Shown: positions 8,254-16,262 of the stretch, in pieces
Numbering within the stretch: position 1 is the stretch's first letter
Layout of the letters: the number at the start of each line of letters is the position of its first letter
DNA from: Anaerolineae bacterium
Lineage (GTDB): Bacteria; Chloroflexota; Anaerolineae; 4572-78; J111
Assembly (NCBI GenBank): GCA_016931895.1
Contig: JAFGDY010000315.1
Coordinates: forward strand, 1-64,000
Length of the DNA: 64,000 bases
Direction of reading: 5' to 3'
The notes under the pieces: generated by a model
The model's input: only the letters and a program-made list of their open reading frames with translations
What the model was told of the DNA's origin: nothing
Databases searched by the model: none
Position numbers and translations under genes: made by a program

Positions 8254-9303
8254 ATGCTGGAAAAAACCATCACGGTCATCAACCCCTTAGACCAAAAGGC
8301 TATGGCCGCGGCCCAAGACCGCCAGGCCCAACTGATCAAACCGGCCGGGGCGTTAGGCCGCCTGGAAACGCTCTCTATTCAAATGGCCGGGATCACCGGG
8401 CGGATTGACCCGCCGCTGGCAGAACGGGCCATCATTGTGGCCGCCGGTGATCACGGCGTCACTGCCGAGGGCGTCAGCGCTTATCCTTCAGAAGTCACCC
8501 GGCAAATGGTGCTCAACTTTCTCAACGGAGGCGCGGCCATCAATGTGCTGGCCCGGCAGGCCGGGGCGCGAGTGGTGGTGCTCGATGCCGGCGTTGCGGC
8601 TGATTTGCCTGAGCATCCCGACTTAATCAGAGCCAAGGTCGCGCCCGGCACCAACAATTTTACCCAAGGCCCGGCCATGACCCGCAACCAGGCCATCCAA
8701 TCTATTGAAACCGGTATCGCTGCGGTTGCCCGCGAGATAGAAAAAGGGCTACACCTGGTGGGCACGGGCGATATGGGCATTGGCAATACCACGCCGTCCA
8801 GCGCTATTTGCGCCGTGTTGACCGGAACAGACATCGCCACAGTGACCGGGCGGGGCACAGGCATTGACGACGACACCTTAAAAATTAAAGTGGCTGTTAT
8901 TCACCAGGCCCTGGAGAAAAACCGGCCTGACCCCCATGACCCGCTGGATATACTGGCCAAAGTGGGCGGTTTTGAAATTGGCGCGATTGCCGGGGTGATT
9001 TTAGGCGCAGCCGCTCGCCGTATTCCGGTGTTGGTGGACGGCTTTATTTCCACCGCCGGAGCCTTAATTGCCGCTGCGTTGGCTCCCCTCAGCCGGGACT
9101 ACATGATTGCGGCTCATCGTTCCGTGGAGCCGGGCCATAAAATTATGCAGCAGCATCTAAATTTGGACCCCATTTTCTACCTGGATTTACGCCTGGGTGA
9201 AGGCACGGGGTCGGCCCTGGCTATGCCGGTGGTAGCCGCGGCTACGGCCACGTTAAACCAGATGGCCACTTTTGCCGAAGCCAGCGTGAGTGGTAAACTC
9301 TAA
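8254..9303 (+). CDS. cobT: Nicotinate-nucleotide--dimethylbenzimidazole phosphoribosyltransferase
   Basis: 349 aa from ATG 8254, which follows AAGGAG; the open frame runs back to 8170 into the preceding gene. It moves phosphoribose from nicotinate mononucleotide to dimethylbenzimidazole (or another base), giving alpha-ribazole phosphate for the lower ligand of cobalamin. Visible motifs: RLETLSIQMAGITG, AAGDHGVTAEGVSAYP, GTGDMGIGNTTPSSA, DGFISTAGALIAA, and LRLGEGTGSALAMP, whose Glu corresponds to the catalytic residue of Salmonella CobT. Length is normal. The neighbouring nad genes supply its co-substrate. The spacer 8216-8253 holds an AT-rich TTCATAATTCACAATT run. Confidence 0.95.
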   Translation: MLEKTITVINPLDQKAMAAAQDRQAQLIKPAGALGRLETLSIQMAGITGRIDPPLAERAIIVAAGDHGVTAEGVSAYPSEVTRQMVLNFLNGGAAINVLARQAGARVVVLDAGVAADLPEHPDLIRAKVAPGTNNFTQGPAMTRNQAIQSIETGIAAVAREIEKGLHLVGTGDMGIGNTTPSSAICAVLTGTDIATVTGRGTGIDDDTLKIKVAVIHQALEKNRPDPHDPLDILAKVGGFEIGAIAGVILGAAARRIPVLVDGFISTAGALIAAALAPLSRDYMIAAHRSVEPGHKIMQQHLNLDPIFYLDLRLGEGTGSALAMPVVAAATATLNQMATFAEASVSGKL

Positions 9304-9337
9304 TCCTTAACCCGCAGAAAAGAAGAGGGTGGTTTTT

Positions 9338-9469
9338 ATGAACAGCGACAAAATCAAAAGAGGGTTGGAAAAGAGCGGACAATGCCCCGGCCCCAAGATA
9401 ACCACCGGCTATTTGTCAAAATATATCAAGTTGGTTTCTTCCAGTAGAGAGGGCGCAGTATGCAAATAG
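9338..9469 (+). CDS. Possible 43-aa small protein
   Basis: ATG 9338 is preceded by AGAGGGTGG and the frame runs 43 codons to TAG. The product is basic with two cysteines and a CPGPKITTG stretch; no family recognised. It fills the only sizeable gap in the operon (cobT to the VOC gene). It may be a decayed gene start or chance; coding bias cannot be judged on so short a frame. Confidence 0.3.
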   Translation: MNSDKIKRGLEKSGQCPGPKITTGYLSKYIKLVSSSREGAVCK

Positions 9470-9484
9470 GAGCGGAGATCAAAA

Positions 9485-9940
9485 ATGGCTTTTGAAACCA
9501 AGTTTGTCCACACCAACATCGTTGCCCGCAACTGGCAAAACCTGGCTAAATTTTACCGGGAAGTTTTTGGCTGCGCGCCCGTTCTGCCGGAACGAGACCT
9601 CTCCGGCCAGTGGCTGGAAGATTGCACCGGCGTGCCCGGCGCCAAAATTCAGGGAGTCCATCTCCGACTCCCCGGCTATGGCGATGAAGGCCCCACGCTG
9701 GAGATCTTTCAATACAACCAGGCCCAAGAACGGCCCAAAACCGCCATCAACCGGCCCGGTTTTGCGCACCTTGCCTTTGCCGTAGACAACGTTGAGGCAG
9801 CGCAACAGGCTGTGCTGGCTGCGGGCGGCAGCACGTATGGGCAGAGGGTCACCGTAGAGATTCCCGGCGCAGGCCAGATTACGGTGGTCTATGTCACCGA
9901 TCCCGAAGGCAATATTATAGAGTTGCAACGTTGGTCATGA
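9485..9940 (+). CDS. VOC-superfamily (glyoxalase-like) metalloenzyme
   Basis: 151 aa, ATG follows AGGAGCGGAG. Two betaalphabetabetabeta modules carry the four expected metal ligands: His in FVHTNIVARNW, Glu in TLEIFQYNQ, His in GFAHLAFAVDN and Glu in GNIIELQRW. Members include glyoxalase I, dioxygenases and methylmalonyl-CoA epimerase. An epimerase would suit a B12-linked gene, but the sequence does not single it out. The stop overlaps the next start (ATGA). Confidence 0.82.
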   Translation: MAFETKFVHTNIVARNWQNLAKFYREVFGCAPVLPERDLSGQWLEDCTGVPGAKIQGVHLRLPGYGDEGPTLEIFQYNQAQERPKTAINRPGFAHLAFAVDNVEAAQQAVLAAGGSTYGQRVTVEIPGAGQITVVYVTDPEGNIIELQRWS

Positions 9941-10620
9941 TCAAGCCGAAAATGAGCAGGAAAATGGCTAAAGGTTTTATTTTTGACATGGACGGGGTGA
10001 TCATTGATACCGAACCCCTTTACTTAGAAATCGTCAGAGGCATCCTCACCGAACTCAATATTCTCATTACCGATGAAGAACTTCACGCTTACGTTGGCAT
10101 TTCCAGCCGGGAGATGTGGCCCATCATCAAAACCAATCATCGCCTGCCCCAGGCGGTGGATTGGTTAATCAGCCAGGAAAAAGATAGCGTCACGGCAGCC
10201 TTACAAAAGGTCGCCACCCTGGGGCCGGTGACCGGAATCCCGGCACTGCTTGACTTTTTGCGGCAAAACAACTTCAAAATCGGCCTTGCTTCGGCTTCGT
10301 CGCGCCAAAACGTGAACCTTATTTTGCAAAAACTGCAACTGGCCAATTATTTTAACGCCACCGTCAGCGGCGAAGAAGTGACCAACGGCAAGCCGCATCC
10401 CGAAATATTTTTGATTTGCGCAGCCAGATTGGGCGTAAAACCGGAGAGATGTATTGTGCTTGAAGACTCGCCGCACGGCATCGCGGGAGCCAATAAAGCC
10501 GGGATGAAAACTATTGGTTTTGTCAATCCCAATTCCGGCGGGCAAAATTTGAACCATGCCGATTATCTGACCGCCAAAATAGATACCAGTTTACAAAACT
10601 ATATTAAGGCCGCCCTCTAA
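9937..10620 (+). CDS. HAD-superfamily phosphatase/phosphomutase (beta-PGM-like)
   Basis: 227 aa from ATG 9937 in the ATGA overlap; ATG 9964 (just before KGFIFDMDG) is an equally possible start with AGCAGG ahead of it. HAD motif I FDMDGVIIDTEP carries the nucleophile and acid/base aspartates; motif II is the Ser in LASASSR, motif III the Lys in GKPHPEIF, and motif IV EDSPHGI. The alpha-helical cap and the AGMKTIGF end match subfamily IA (beta-phosphoglucomutase, phosphoglycolate phosphatase). The substrate is not evident; a phosphorylated B12 intermediate is possible only from context. Confidence 0.85.
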   Translation: MIKPKMSRKMAKGFIFDMDGVIIDTEPLYLEIVRGILTELNILITDEELHAYVGISSREMWPIIKTNHRLPQAVDWLISQEKDSVTAALQKVATLGPVTGIPALLDFLRQNNFKIGLASASSRQNVNLILQKLQLANYFNATVSGEEVTNGKPHPEIFLICAARLGVKPERCIVLEDSPHGIAGANKAGMKTIGFVNPNSGGQNLNHADYLTAKIDTSLQNYIKAAL

Positions 10621-10623
10621 ACC

Positions 10624-12165
10624 ATGACCGCCAAAACATTAATGATCTTGGGCACGCACTCCAACGCCGGAAAATCCATCCTGGTCACGGCCCTCTGCCG
10701 TATCTTTGCCCAAGACGGCTATCGTGTGGCTCCCTTCAAGGCCCAGAACATGGCCCTCAATGCCGGCGTTACGCCCGAAGGTCACGAAATTGGCCGGGCC
10801 ACCATCGCCCAAGCCGAGGCCGCCGGCATCCCCGCGCACGTTGACATGAACCCCATTCTGCTCAAACCGGAAGGCAATCGCCGCAGCCAGGTGGTGCTGA
10901 ACGGTAAACCCTACACCCACATTGACGCTGGAAATTGGCACAGTTTAAAACCAACCCTGTGGCAGCACGTCACTGCCGCGTTGGACCGTTTGCGCCAACG
11001 TTACGACCTGGTAATAATGGAAGGCGCGGGCAGCCCCGCCGAAATCAACCTCAAAGAAGGCGATATTGTCAACCTTAAAGTGGCCCAATATGCCCAGGCC
11101 CCGGTGCTGCTGGTGGGCGATATTGATCGTGGCGGCGTGTTTGCCACGCTGGTGGGTACAATGGTTTTGCTGGAACCGGCGGAACGGGCGCTGGTCAAAG
11201 GTTTTGTCCTCAACAAATTCCGGGGCGACCTCAGCCTGTTGGGGAATGGGTTGCAGATGCTCCAGGAATGGGCTTTTAATACGCCCACTCTGGGCGTGAT
11301 TCCATATTTGCCCCACATTGGGATAGCGGCGGAAGACTCGGTAGCGTTGGATGAGCAGGGTAGGTTGGCAGAATGGCAGAATGCAGATGTATCCCCCCTG
11401 GATATTGCCGTTATCCGGCTGCCGCGCATTTCCAATTTTGATGACTTTGACCCGCTGGCTACCGAACCGGGCGTGCAAGTCCGTTTTGTGGAACGATTAG
11501 AGACTTTAGGCGCACCCAATGCCGTTATTTTACCGGGCAGCAAAATGACGCTGGCCGACCTGGAATGGCTGCGCCTATCCGGCCTGGCCGAACAAATTAT
11601 TAAACTGGCTCACAACGGCAGGCCGGTGGTGGGCATTTGCGGCGGCTACCAGATGTTGGGCCAATCTCTTTTAGACCCCCAGGGGGTAGAAGCTGCGCCG
11701 GGCACGCGCTCGCCGGGCCTGGGCCTGCTGCCTGTAGAAACCGTCTTTGCGGGAGACAAACATACGGTTCAAGTGCAAGCCACCTTGCAGGCCGAAGTTG
11801 GCCCTTTGGCCGCCCTGCGCGGCACCCCCCTGCAAGGCTATGAAATTCATATAGGGCGCAGCCAACCTACAGACTCGTCGCTACTACATTCATTGTGCCG
11901 GATAGGTCGAGGCAACGAAGGTCACCGTGACGGCGCCCTCAACCCGGACGGGCGTATCTGGGGCACCTACCTGCATGGCCTTTTTGACAACGACGCCCTG
12001 CGTCACGCCTGGCTGCGCAGTTTGGGCTGGCAGGGAGCGGGGCAGGTCTTTGATCGCCAGCAAGCCTACAATCGCCTGGCCGATCATGTGCGAGCGCATT
12101 TGGATATGGCGGCCGTGGAACATATTGTTTGGCAGTATCAACCAGAGCAAAATGGACCTATCTGA
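10624..12165 (+). CDS. cobQ: Cobyric acid synthase
   Basis: 513 aa, starts 3 bases after the HAD gene. It amidates the b, d, e and g side chains of adenosylcobyrinate diamide with glutamine and ATP. The N-terminal dethiobiotin-synthetase-like ATPase domain shows GTHSNAGKSILVTALCR, APFKAQNMALN, MEGAGSPAEINL and GDIDRGGVFATLVGT. The C-terminal class I glutaminase domain has the nucleophile Cys in VVGICGGYQMLG (near residue 340) and the catalytic His in WGTYLHGLFDN. Length is typical for CobQ rather than CobB/CbiA. The last 14 bases overlap the next gene. Confidence 0.95.
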   Translation: MTAKTLMILGTHSNAGKSILVTALCRIFAQDGYRVAPFKAQNMALNAGVTPEGHEIGRATIAQAEAAGIPAHVDMNPILLKPEGNRRSQVVLNGKPYTHIDAGNWHSLKPTLWQHVTAALDRLRQRYDLVIMEGAGSPAEINLKEGDIVNLKVAQYAQAPVLLVGDIDRGGVFATLVGTMVLLEPAERALVKGFVLNKFRGDLSLLGNGLQMLQEWAFNTPTLGVIPYLPHIGIAAEDSVALDEQGRLAEWQNADVSPLDIAVIRLPRISNFDDFDPLATEPGVQVRFVERLETLGAPNAVILPGSKMTLADLEWLRLSGLAEQIIKLAHNGRPVVGICGGYQMLGQSLLDPQGVEAAPGTRSPGLGLLPVETVFAGDKHTVQVQATLQAEVGPLAALRGTPLQGYEIHIGRSQPTDSSLLHSLCRIGRGNEGHRDGALNPDGRIWGTYLHGLFDNDALRHAWLRSLGWQGAGQVFDRQQAYNRLADHVRAHLDMAAVEHIVWQYQPEQNGPI

Positions 12166-12733
12166 AAAAAATAGAATCTACCTGACCGCTATGAGTCTTG
12201 TTGAAGCGTTGTCAGCCCGGTTGGGTGTAACCTCGTATATCTGGGGAGGCTTTACCCTGGACATATACCAAGGTCATTTGTTGAGAGAACACCAAGACCT
12301 TGATTACCTCACCGAAAATCTTCACACCTTAATCCCTCAATTGAGCGCGCTGTTTGTTGCCCAAGGTTGGCAACCCGAAAAACTGGCTAACGGCGACTTA
12401 CGGGTGACCAAAAGTGGGTTCAAGATTCACCTAGGCCATCTTGAACTTGCCATTGAAGCAAAGTGGTCTCATAACGGCGAAAAAGGCTATCTCTGTTTTC
12501 CCCGGGCTTGGCTTCAGCCAGAGCCGGTACAATTTTACAACGTTAAATTGCACGTGATAGCGCCTGAATTTGAATACGTACTGAAAAAACATCCGCAACT
12601 GCTTAACCCCTCGTGGGAACCAAGAGAGGTTGACATTTTTGCCGGTGAAAAACTGAGCGAGATTCTTGAGAAAAAAGGCGTTGATTTGGATGATTTGTAT
12701 ACCCAAGTAACTGCTTGGACTTTGGTAGATTAA
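12152..12733 (+). CDS. Nucleotidyltransferase-fold protein (aminoglycoside adenylyltransferase-like)
   Basis: 193 aa from ATG 12152, overlapping the end of cobQ; the open frame extends upstream to 11927 but that part is the antiframe of cobQ. The stretch YIWGGFTLDIYQGHLLREHQ plus DLDYLT looks like the GG(F/W)-x9-D-x-D active-site pattern of the MNT/AadA/LinB-like nucleotidyltransferase fold, with H-Q-D-L-D as the metal site. The rest, with RVTKSGFKIHLGHLELAIEA, matches the substrate side of DUF4269/aminoglycoside-adenylyltransferase-like proteins. Real substrate unknown. It is the last gene of the riboswitch operon and converges on the minus-strand gene with a 4-base overlap. Confidence 0.65.
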   Translation: MDLSEKNRIYLTAMSLVEALSARLGVTSYIWGGFTLDIYQGHLLREHQDLDYLTENLHTLIPQLSALFVAQGWQPEKLANGDLRVTKSGFKIHLGHLELAIEAKWSHNGEKGYLCFPRAWLQPEPVQFYNVKLHVIAPEFEYVLKKHPQLLNPSWEPREVDIFAGEKLSEILEKKGVDLDDLYTQVTAWTLVD

Positions 12734-13320
12734 ACCGGTTCAGGACGGGTCGAGTTCTTGTAGGCCGGCATCATCATACTGGCGGCGTAACGTTTGGCCG
12801 TAAGCATAATCCAATGCCAGTGTAAAACGATATGGAGAGCAGCCACAGATATCATCGCCACGCCCGTCCGATGGATGTCATTCCAGACGTGATGATCAAG
12901 TCCAAACCAGGTGACGCCATAGTAAGGATTGCGTCCCCCCTGGAAACCACCTGCCGGTAGAATCAACCAGGCCACTAGGCCAGACAGATTGACCAAAAAG
13001 AAAACTGTAAACAACAGACTATTTAGCGAAAAGTTGAGCCGGGACTGATGGGCCACTTTGGTAAAATAACGCTGGCCAACTACCTTGATCCACTTCCAGT
13101 GAATAACAATGTGCACACCCAAAATGATCAACGTGCCTAAACCAACCCAATCGTGAATATCCACCCAGGTAGATCGGGTCAGGCTAAGAAAAGTCAGGTA
13201 GTCACTACCGCGCCCGTGAGGCAAAACCAGCCATAGCAGTAGCCCGGTCAGGGCGGTGATGATAAAACCCAGCAAAGCACTGAGGTCAAGCCAGAAGTTG
13301 AAACGATTTTTGCCGTTCAT
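12730..13320 (-). CDS. DUF4405-like b-type cytochrome membrane protein
   Basis: 196 aa, four membrane helices. It consists of two similar halves: helix pairs with WVDIHDWVGLGT...LGVHIVIHWKWI and WNDIHRTGVAMIS...LHIVLHWHWI. Each half ends in H-I-x-x-H-W-x-W, so the repeated histidines can ligate heme within the bundle, as in DUF4405 and cytochrome b561-like proteins. It probably passes electrons through the membrane. It is downstream of, and probably cotranscribed with, the ferritin-like gene (84-base gap). ATG preceded by AAGGAA. Confidence 0.8.
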   Translation of the reverse strand: MNGKNRFNFWLDLSALLGFIITALTGLLLWLVLPHGRGSDYLTFLSLTRSTWVDIHDWVGLGTLIILGVHIVIHWKWIKVVGQRYFTKVAHQSRLNFSLNSLLFTVFFLVNLSGLVAWLILPAGGFQGGRNPYYGVTWFGLDHHVWNDIHRTGVAMISVAALHIVLHWHWIMLTAKRYAASMMMPAYKNSTRPEPV

Positions 13321-13404
13321 TTTTGTTTCCTTGTTGCAAATATAGGGTAGGGATGAGTTCCCCTAGAAACTTACTTCCAGGGGAACTCTCAGGAACTGAT
13401 GCTG

Positions 13405-14109
13405 TTATTGCGCACACCGCTGGAAGGCAGGCAAGTGCTTTTCCGTTGAGGCGCGTTGCAAGGCCTGATATACGGTTAAAATATCGGTGCGATCGGTGGT
13501 GGTAAAGAGTTCATTGTAAAGGGCCGCATTGGCAATTTCAGCCTCGACGCCGGCCGCGCACGCAGCCTGCACACTGTCAAAACTCTCAACATGGCCAACC
13601 CACGAATTATCCGGCACAGGCACGTCATATCGTTCAAAAAGGTTGACCAGGGCAGCAATATGTTGCGCTTCGGCCCTTTGAATATTAGTAAAGGGTTTCA
13701 CCTGACCAAAATCTGCTATCACCTGGTCGTAGACAGCCCAGGCGTGGTACTCATCGTCCAAAGCTTTGAGGAGGCCCTGAATCTCGGCTTCGGTGAGCGG
13801 TTCATCACTGGGGGCGGGGGGTAATGGGTCATTACTGCCATTTCCACGCTGGTCCAGGTTGCCTTGACCATTACGCTCGTTATCCCGACCCGCTCCCATC
13901 CGACCGGCACCTGGCTGTCCAGAACCACGTTTACCACCCTGCTGCCCGCGAGACTCGGCAAACTGGTTGGATTCGTCCTCTGCCCCACGCCAACCTTGCC
14001 CATAGGTTTGTTCATTTGCGCTGGCGCTGGCACCATGATCATAAGCAACTACCACGATGAGGCCGAGTAATAGAACCAACAAACTACCAATCAAAATTTT
14101 CTTTAACAT
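13405..14109 (-). CDS. Exported DUF2202 ferritin-like protein
   Basis: 234 aa. An N-terminal signal/anchor helix (residues 4-22) precedes a Gly/Gln/Asn/Arg-rich low-complexity region (about 33-95). The C-terminal 130 residues are the DUF2202 ferritin-like four-helix bundle, with likely di-metal ligands in LDDEYHAWAVYDQV, RAEAQHIAALV and STEKHLPAF. Family members have no settled function; metal or redox chemistry outside the membrane is inferred. GGAGG lies ahead of ATG 14109. Two cysteines (near residues 182 and 232) could form a disulfide. Confidence 0.82.
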   Translation of the reverse strand: MLKKILIGSLLVLLLGLIVVVAYDHGASASANEQTYGQGWRGAEDESNQFAESRGQQGGKRGSGQPGAGRMGAGRDNERNGQGNLDQRGNGSNDPLPPAPSDEPLTEAEIQGLLKALDDEYHAWAVYDQVIADFGQVKPFTNIQRAEAQHIAALVNLFERYDVPVPDNSWVGHVESFDSVQAACAAGVEAEIANAALYNELFTTTDRTDILTVYQALQRASTEKHLPAFQRCAQ

Positions 14110-14150
14110 GGTGATACCTCCATTAAATTAACTATTCTCCAAATACTTTT

Positions 14151-14168
14151 CTTCCCTAAAGAGGGAAG
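14151..14168. repeat. Short perfect hairpin between divergent genes
   Basis: CTTCCCT, AAAG loop, AGGGAAG. It lies in the divergent spacer (14110-14270), 42 bases from the DUF2202 start. It may be an operator or a leader hairpin; the T-run after it is too weak for a clear terminator. Confidence 0.4.
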
Positions 14169-14270
14169 CTTTTGACTTGACATTTATGATGTCCTACTGA
14201 GCTTATTCTACCCCAACAATATGAAGCACTTGTGGAAGAATTATGGAATTCCTATGGAGAAGGTTATGAC

Positions 14271-15287
14271 ATGTTTCGAGTAATTGTTATCCTCCTGGCC
14301 CTATTTTTGGACCTGGCCTTTGGCGATCCACCCAACCGCTTTCATCCTTTGATGTTGATGGGACAATGGTTAACTTTTGGCAAAAGGTTGGGGTTAAATA
14401 ATTCTCTAACTATGCGAAGTCAATTTTGGTTTGGCACTTTTTGGACTTTGGCCGGGATTGGCCTTTTTGCCCTGCCGTTCGGTCTTATTGAAAAAAAACA
14501 AATGCCTTTGCTCATTCCTAAATTAAATCTGGTAACGAACAAAATAAGGCCATTCCCCCTTCATCTGTCCACCTTTATCCTTCAGCCCTTATTTCTCAAG
14601 CCTGTTTTTGCCTACCGTGGCCTGCGGCAAGCCGTAAGCCAGGTTGCTAAAGCCTTAGCTAATGAAGATTTGGTTGAAGCACGACGCTTGTTAAGCTGTC
14701 ACCTGGTCAGCCGGGATACGGATCAACTCAGCGAGGCCGAAATCGCCGGAGCAGCCATTGAATCGCTGGCCGAGAATCTCACAGATAGCCTGGCCGCCCC
14801 CCTGCTGGCTTATGCCGGGGCGGGTTTGCCTGGGGCTTGGGCCTATCGTTTTGTCAATACGGCCGATGCTATGTGGGGGTATCGCACGCCGGAGTTTGAG
14901 CAGTTGGGCAAATTTCCGGCCCGGCTGGACGACGCGCTCAATTGGCTTCCGGCCCGGCTGGCCGGCTGGCTGCTGGTTGGGGCGGCCTGGCTGGCCCGCG
15001 AGGATGCCGGCAATGCCGTCCAAACGATGTTGAGCCAGCGCCATCAAACCGCCAGCCCCAACGCGGGTTGGACAATGAGCGCCATGGCCGGGGCGCTGCG
15101 GGTCACCTTAAACAAACGCGGGGTTTATGAATTGGCGGGAGGCCAGGCGAAACTCAACGCCGCCGCCATCGAACGCGCCCTGCGGATCGCCGATATTTGC
15201 GTGGGGTTAAGCGTAGCAATGATTTGCCTGGGTCTTATTGCCGCCAAAATCCTGGTCAGGGGCCGCTGGCCAAAATCCGGCCCCTAA
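14271..15287 (+). CDS. cbiB: Adenosylcobinamide-phosphate synthase
   Basis: 338 aa from ATG 14271, which has GGAGAAGG seven bases ahead; the GTG at 14232 lacks this. CbiB/CobD joins aminopropanol (phosphate) to adenosylcobyrate. Recognised parts: LALFLDLAFGDPPNRFHPLM at the N-terminus, LSCHLVSRDTDQLSEAEIAG, AIESLAENLTDSLAAPL, RFVNTADAMWGYRT and PNAGWTMSAMAGALRV. Several membrane helices. An AT-rich stretch at about 14500-14590 encodes a poorly conserved insert (residues 77-105, with IPKLNLVTNKIRPFP) that makes the protein slightly long. Downstream come the nad genes. Confidence 0.92.
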   Translation: MFRVIVILLALFLDLAFGDPPNRFHPLMLMGQWLTFGKRLGLNNSLTMRSQFWFGTFWTLAGIGLFALPFGLIEKKQMPLLIPKLNLVTNKIRPFPLHLSTFILQPLFLKPVFAYRGLRQAVSQVAKALANEDLVEARRLLSCHLVSRDTDQLSEAEIAGAAIESLAENLTDSLAAPLLAYAGAGLPGAWAYRFVNTADAMWGYRTPEFEQLGKFPARLDDALNWLPARLAGWLLVGAAWLAREDAGNAVQTMLSQRHQTASPNAGWTMSAMAGALRVTLNKRGVYELAGGQAKLNAAAIERALRIADICVGLSVAMICLGLIAAKILVRGRWPKSGP

Positions 15288-15289
15288 AT

Positions 15290-15317
15290 TTGACATTTGT
15301 TTTTTTCAGGCTATAGT
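15290..15317 (+). promoter_or_regulatory. Promoter of nadCAB-cobO
   Basis: TTGACA (15290-15295), 16-base spacer, TATAGT (15312-15317), beginning right after the cbiB stop. Start point would be near 15324 with a leader of about 30 bases. Confidence 0.65.
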
Positions 15318-15336
15318 TAGTGTATAATTAACACTA
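15318..15336. promoter_or_regulatory. Palindromic operator candidate over the nad start point
   Basis: TAGTGT, seven bases (ATAATTA), ACACTA: a perfect 6-7-6 inverted repeat directly after the -10 box, where a bound repressor would block transcription. NAD genes in other bacteria are controlled by NiaR, NrtR or NadQ from such sites; which protein would act here is unknown and no regulator gene is adjacent. Confidence 0.5.
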
Positions 15337-15352
15337 TTTATCATAATGATCC

Positions 15353-16192
15353 ATGACAAACAATATCCTATCACAGATTAAACCCATCATCCAAAACGCC
15401 CTGGCCGAAGATATTGGCGACGGCGATGTAACCTCCGACTGCATTATCGCTCCCGATATCTGGCTTCAGGGCCAATTGATGGCCAAAGCCGACGGGATTG
15501 TGGCCGGCCTGGCCGTGGTTCAACTTACCTTTGGCCTGCTTGACGAGCGCGTGCAGTTTACGGCTCACCTTGCCGACAGCGAGGCCGTAGAAACCGGGAC
15601 AATTATAGCCACGGTAAGCGGTCCAGGCCTGGCGCTGCTGAGTGGGGAGCGGGTGGCGTTGAATCTGCTGCAACGGATGTCGGGCATAGCCACGCTGACG
15701 CACCAATTTGTCCAGACGGTATCGGGCACAAAGGCCGTCATTCTTGACACCCGCAAAACCGCTCCCGGCCTGCGTTTGTTGGATAAGTGGGCGGTGCGGC
15801 TGGGCGGTGGCCAAAATCATCGTTTGGGATTGTACGATATGGTACTCATCAAAGATAATCATATTACCGCCGCCGGGAGCATCACCGCAGCCGTTCAACG
15901 CGTGCGGGAAAAAGACCTACAAGGCCGGGCTATTGAGGTGGAAGTAAAAACATTGGCCGAATTACAAGAAACCTTGACCCTGGGAGTGGACCGCATTTTG
16001 CTTGATAACATGAGCCTGGCCGAAATGCGTCAGGCCGTGCAAACAGCCAATGGCCGCACTCCCCTGGAAGCATCGGGGAACGTGAGCCTGGATGACGTGG
16101 CCGGCATCGCCGCAACCGGAGTGGATTACATCTCGGTGGGGGCCTTGACCCACTCGGTAAAAGCATTGGATATCAGTCTATTACTCAAATGA
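15353..16192 (+). CDS. nadC: Nicotinate-nucleotide pyrophosphorylase (quinolinate PRTase)
   Basis: 279 aa. It converts quinolinate and PRPP to nicotinate mononucleotide, CO2 and pyrophosphate. Family landmarks: LAEDIGDGDVTSD near the start, GERVALNLLQRMSGIAT, LDTRKTAPGLRLLDKWAV followed by GGGQNHRLGLYDMVLIKDNH, then EVEVKTLAE, LLDNMS and the C-terminal GVDYISVGALTHS. Its product is a substrate of CobT, encoded 7 kb upstream. First gene after the promoter and palindrome. Confidence 0.96.
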   Translation: MTNNILSQIKPIIQNALAEDIGDGDVTSDCIIAPDIWLQGQLMAKADGIVAGLAVVQLTFGLLDERVQFTAHLADSEAVETGTIIATVSGPGLALLSGERVALNLLQRMSGIATLTHQFVQTVSGTKAVILDTRKTAPGLRLLDKWAVRLGGGQNHRLGLYDMVLIKDNHITAAGSITAAVQRVREKDLQGRAIEVEVKTLAELQETLTLGVDRILLDNMSLAEMRQAVQTANGRTPLEASGNVSLDDVAGIAATGVDYISVGALTHSVKALDISLLLK

Positions 16193-16262
16193 CCATTGAC
16201 CACCGGCCGCAGAAAAAAATTATGGCAGTCGGCAGTCACACAGAGAGTGAGGTAAAATCAAA

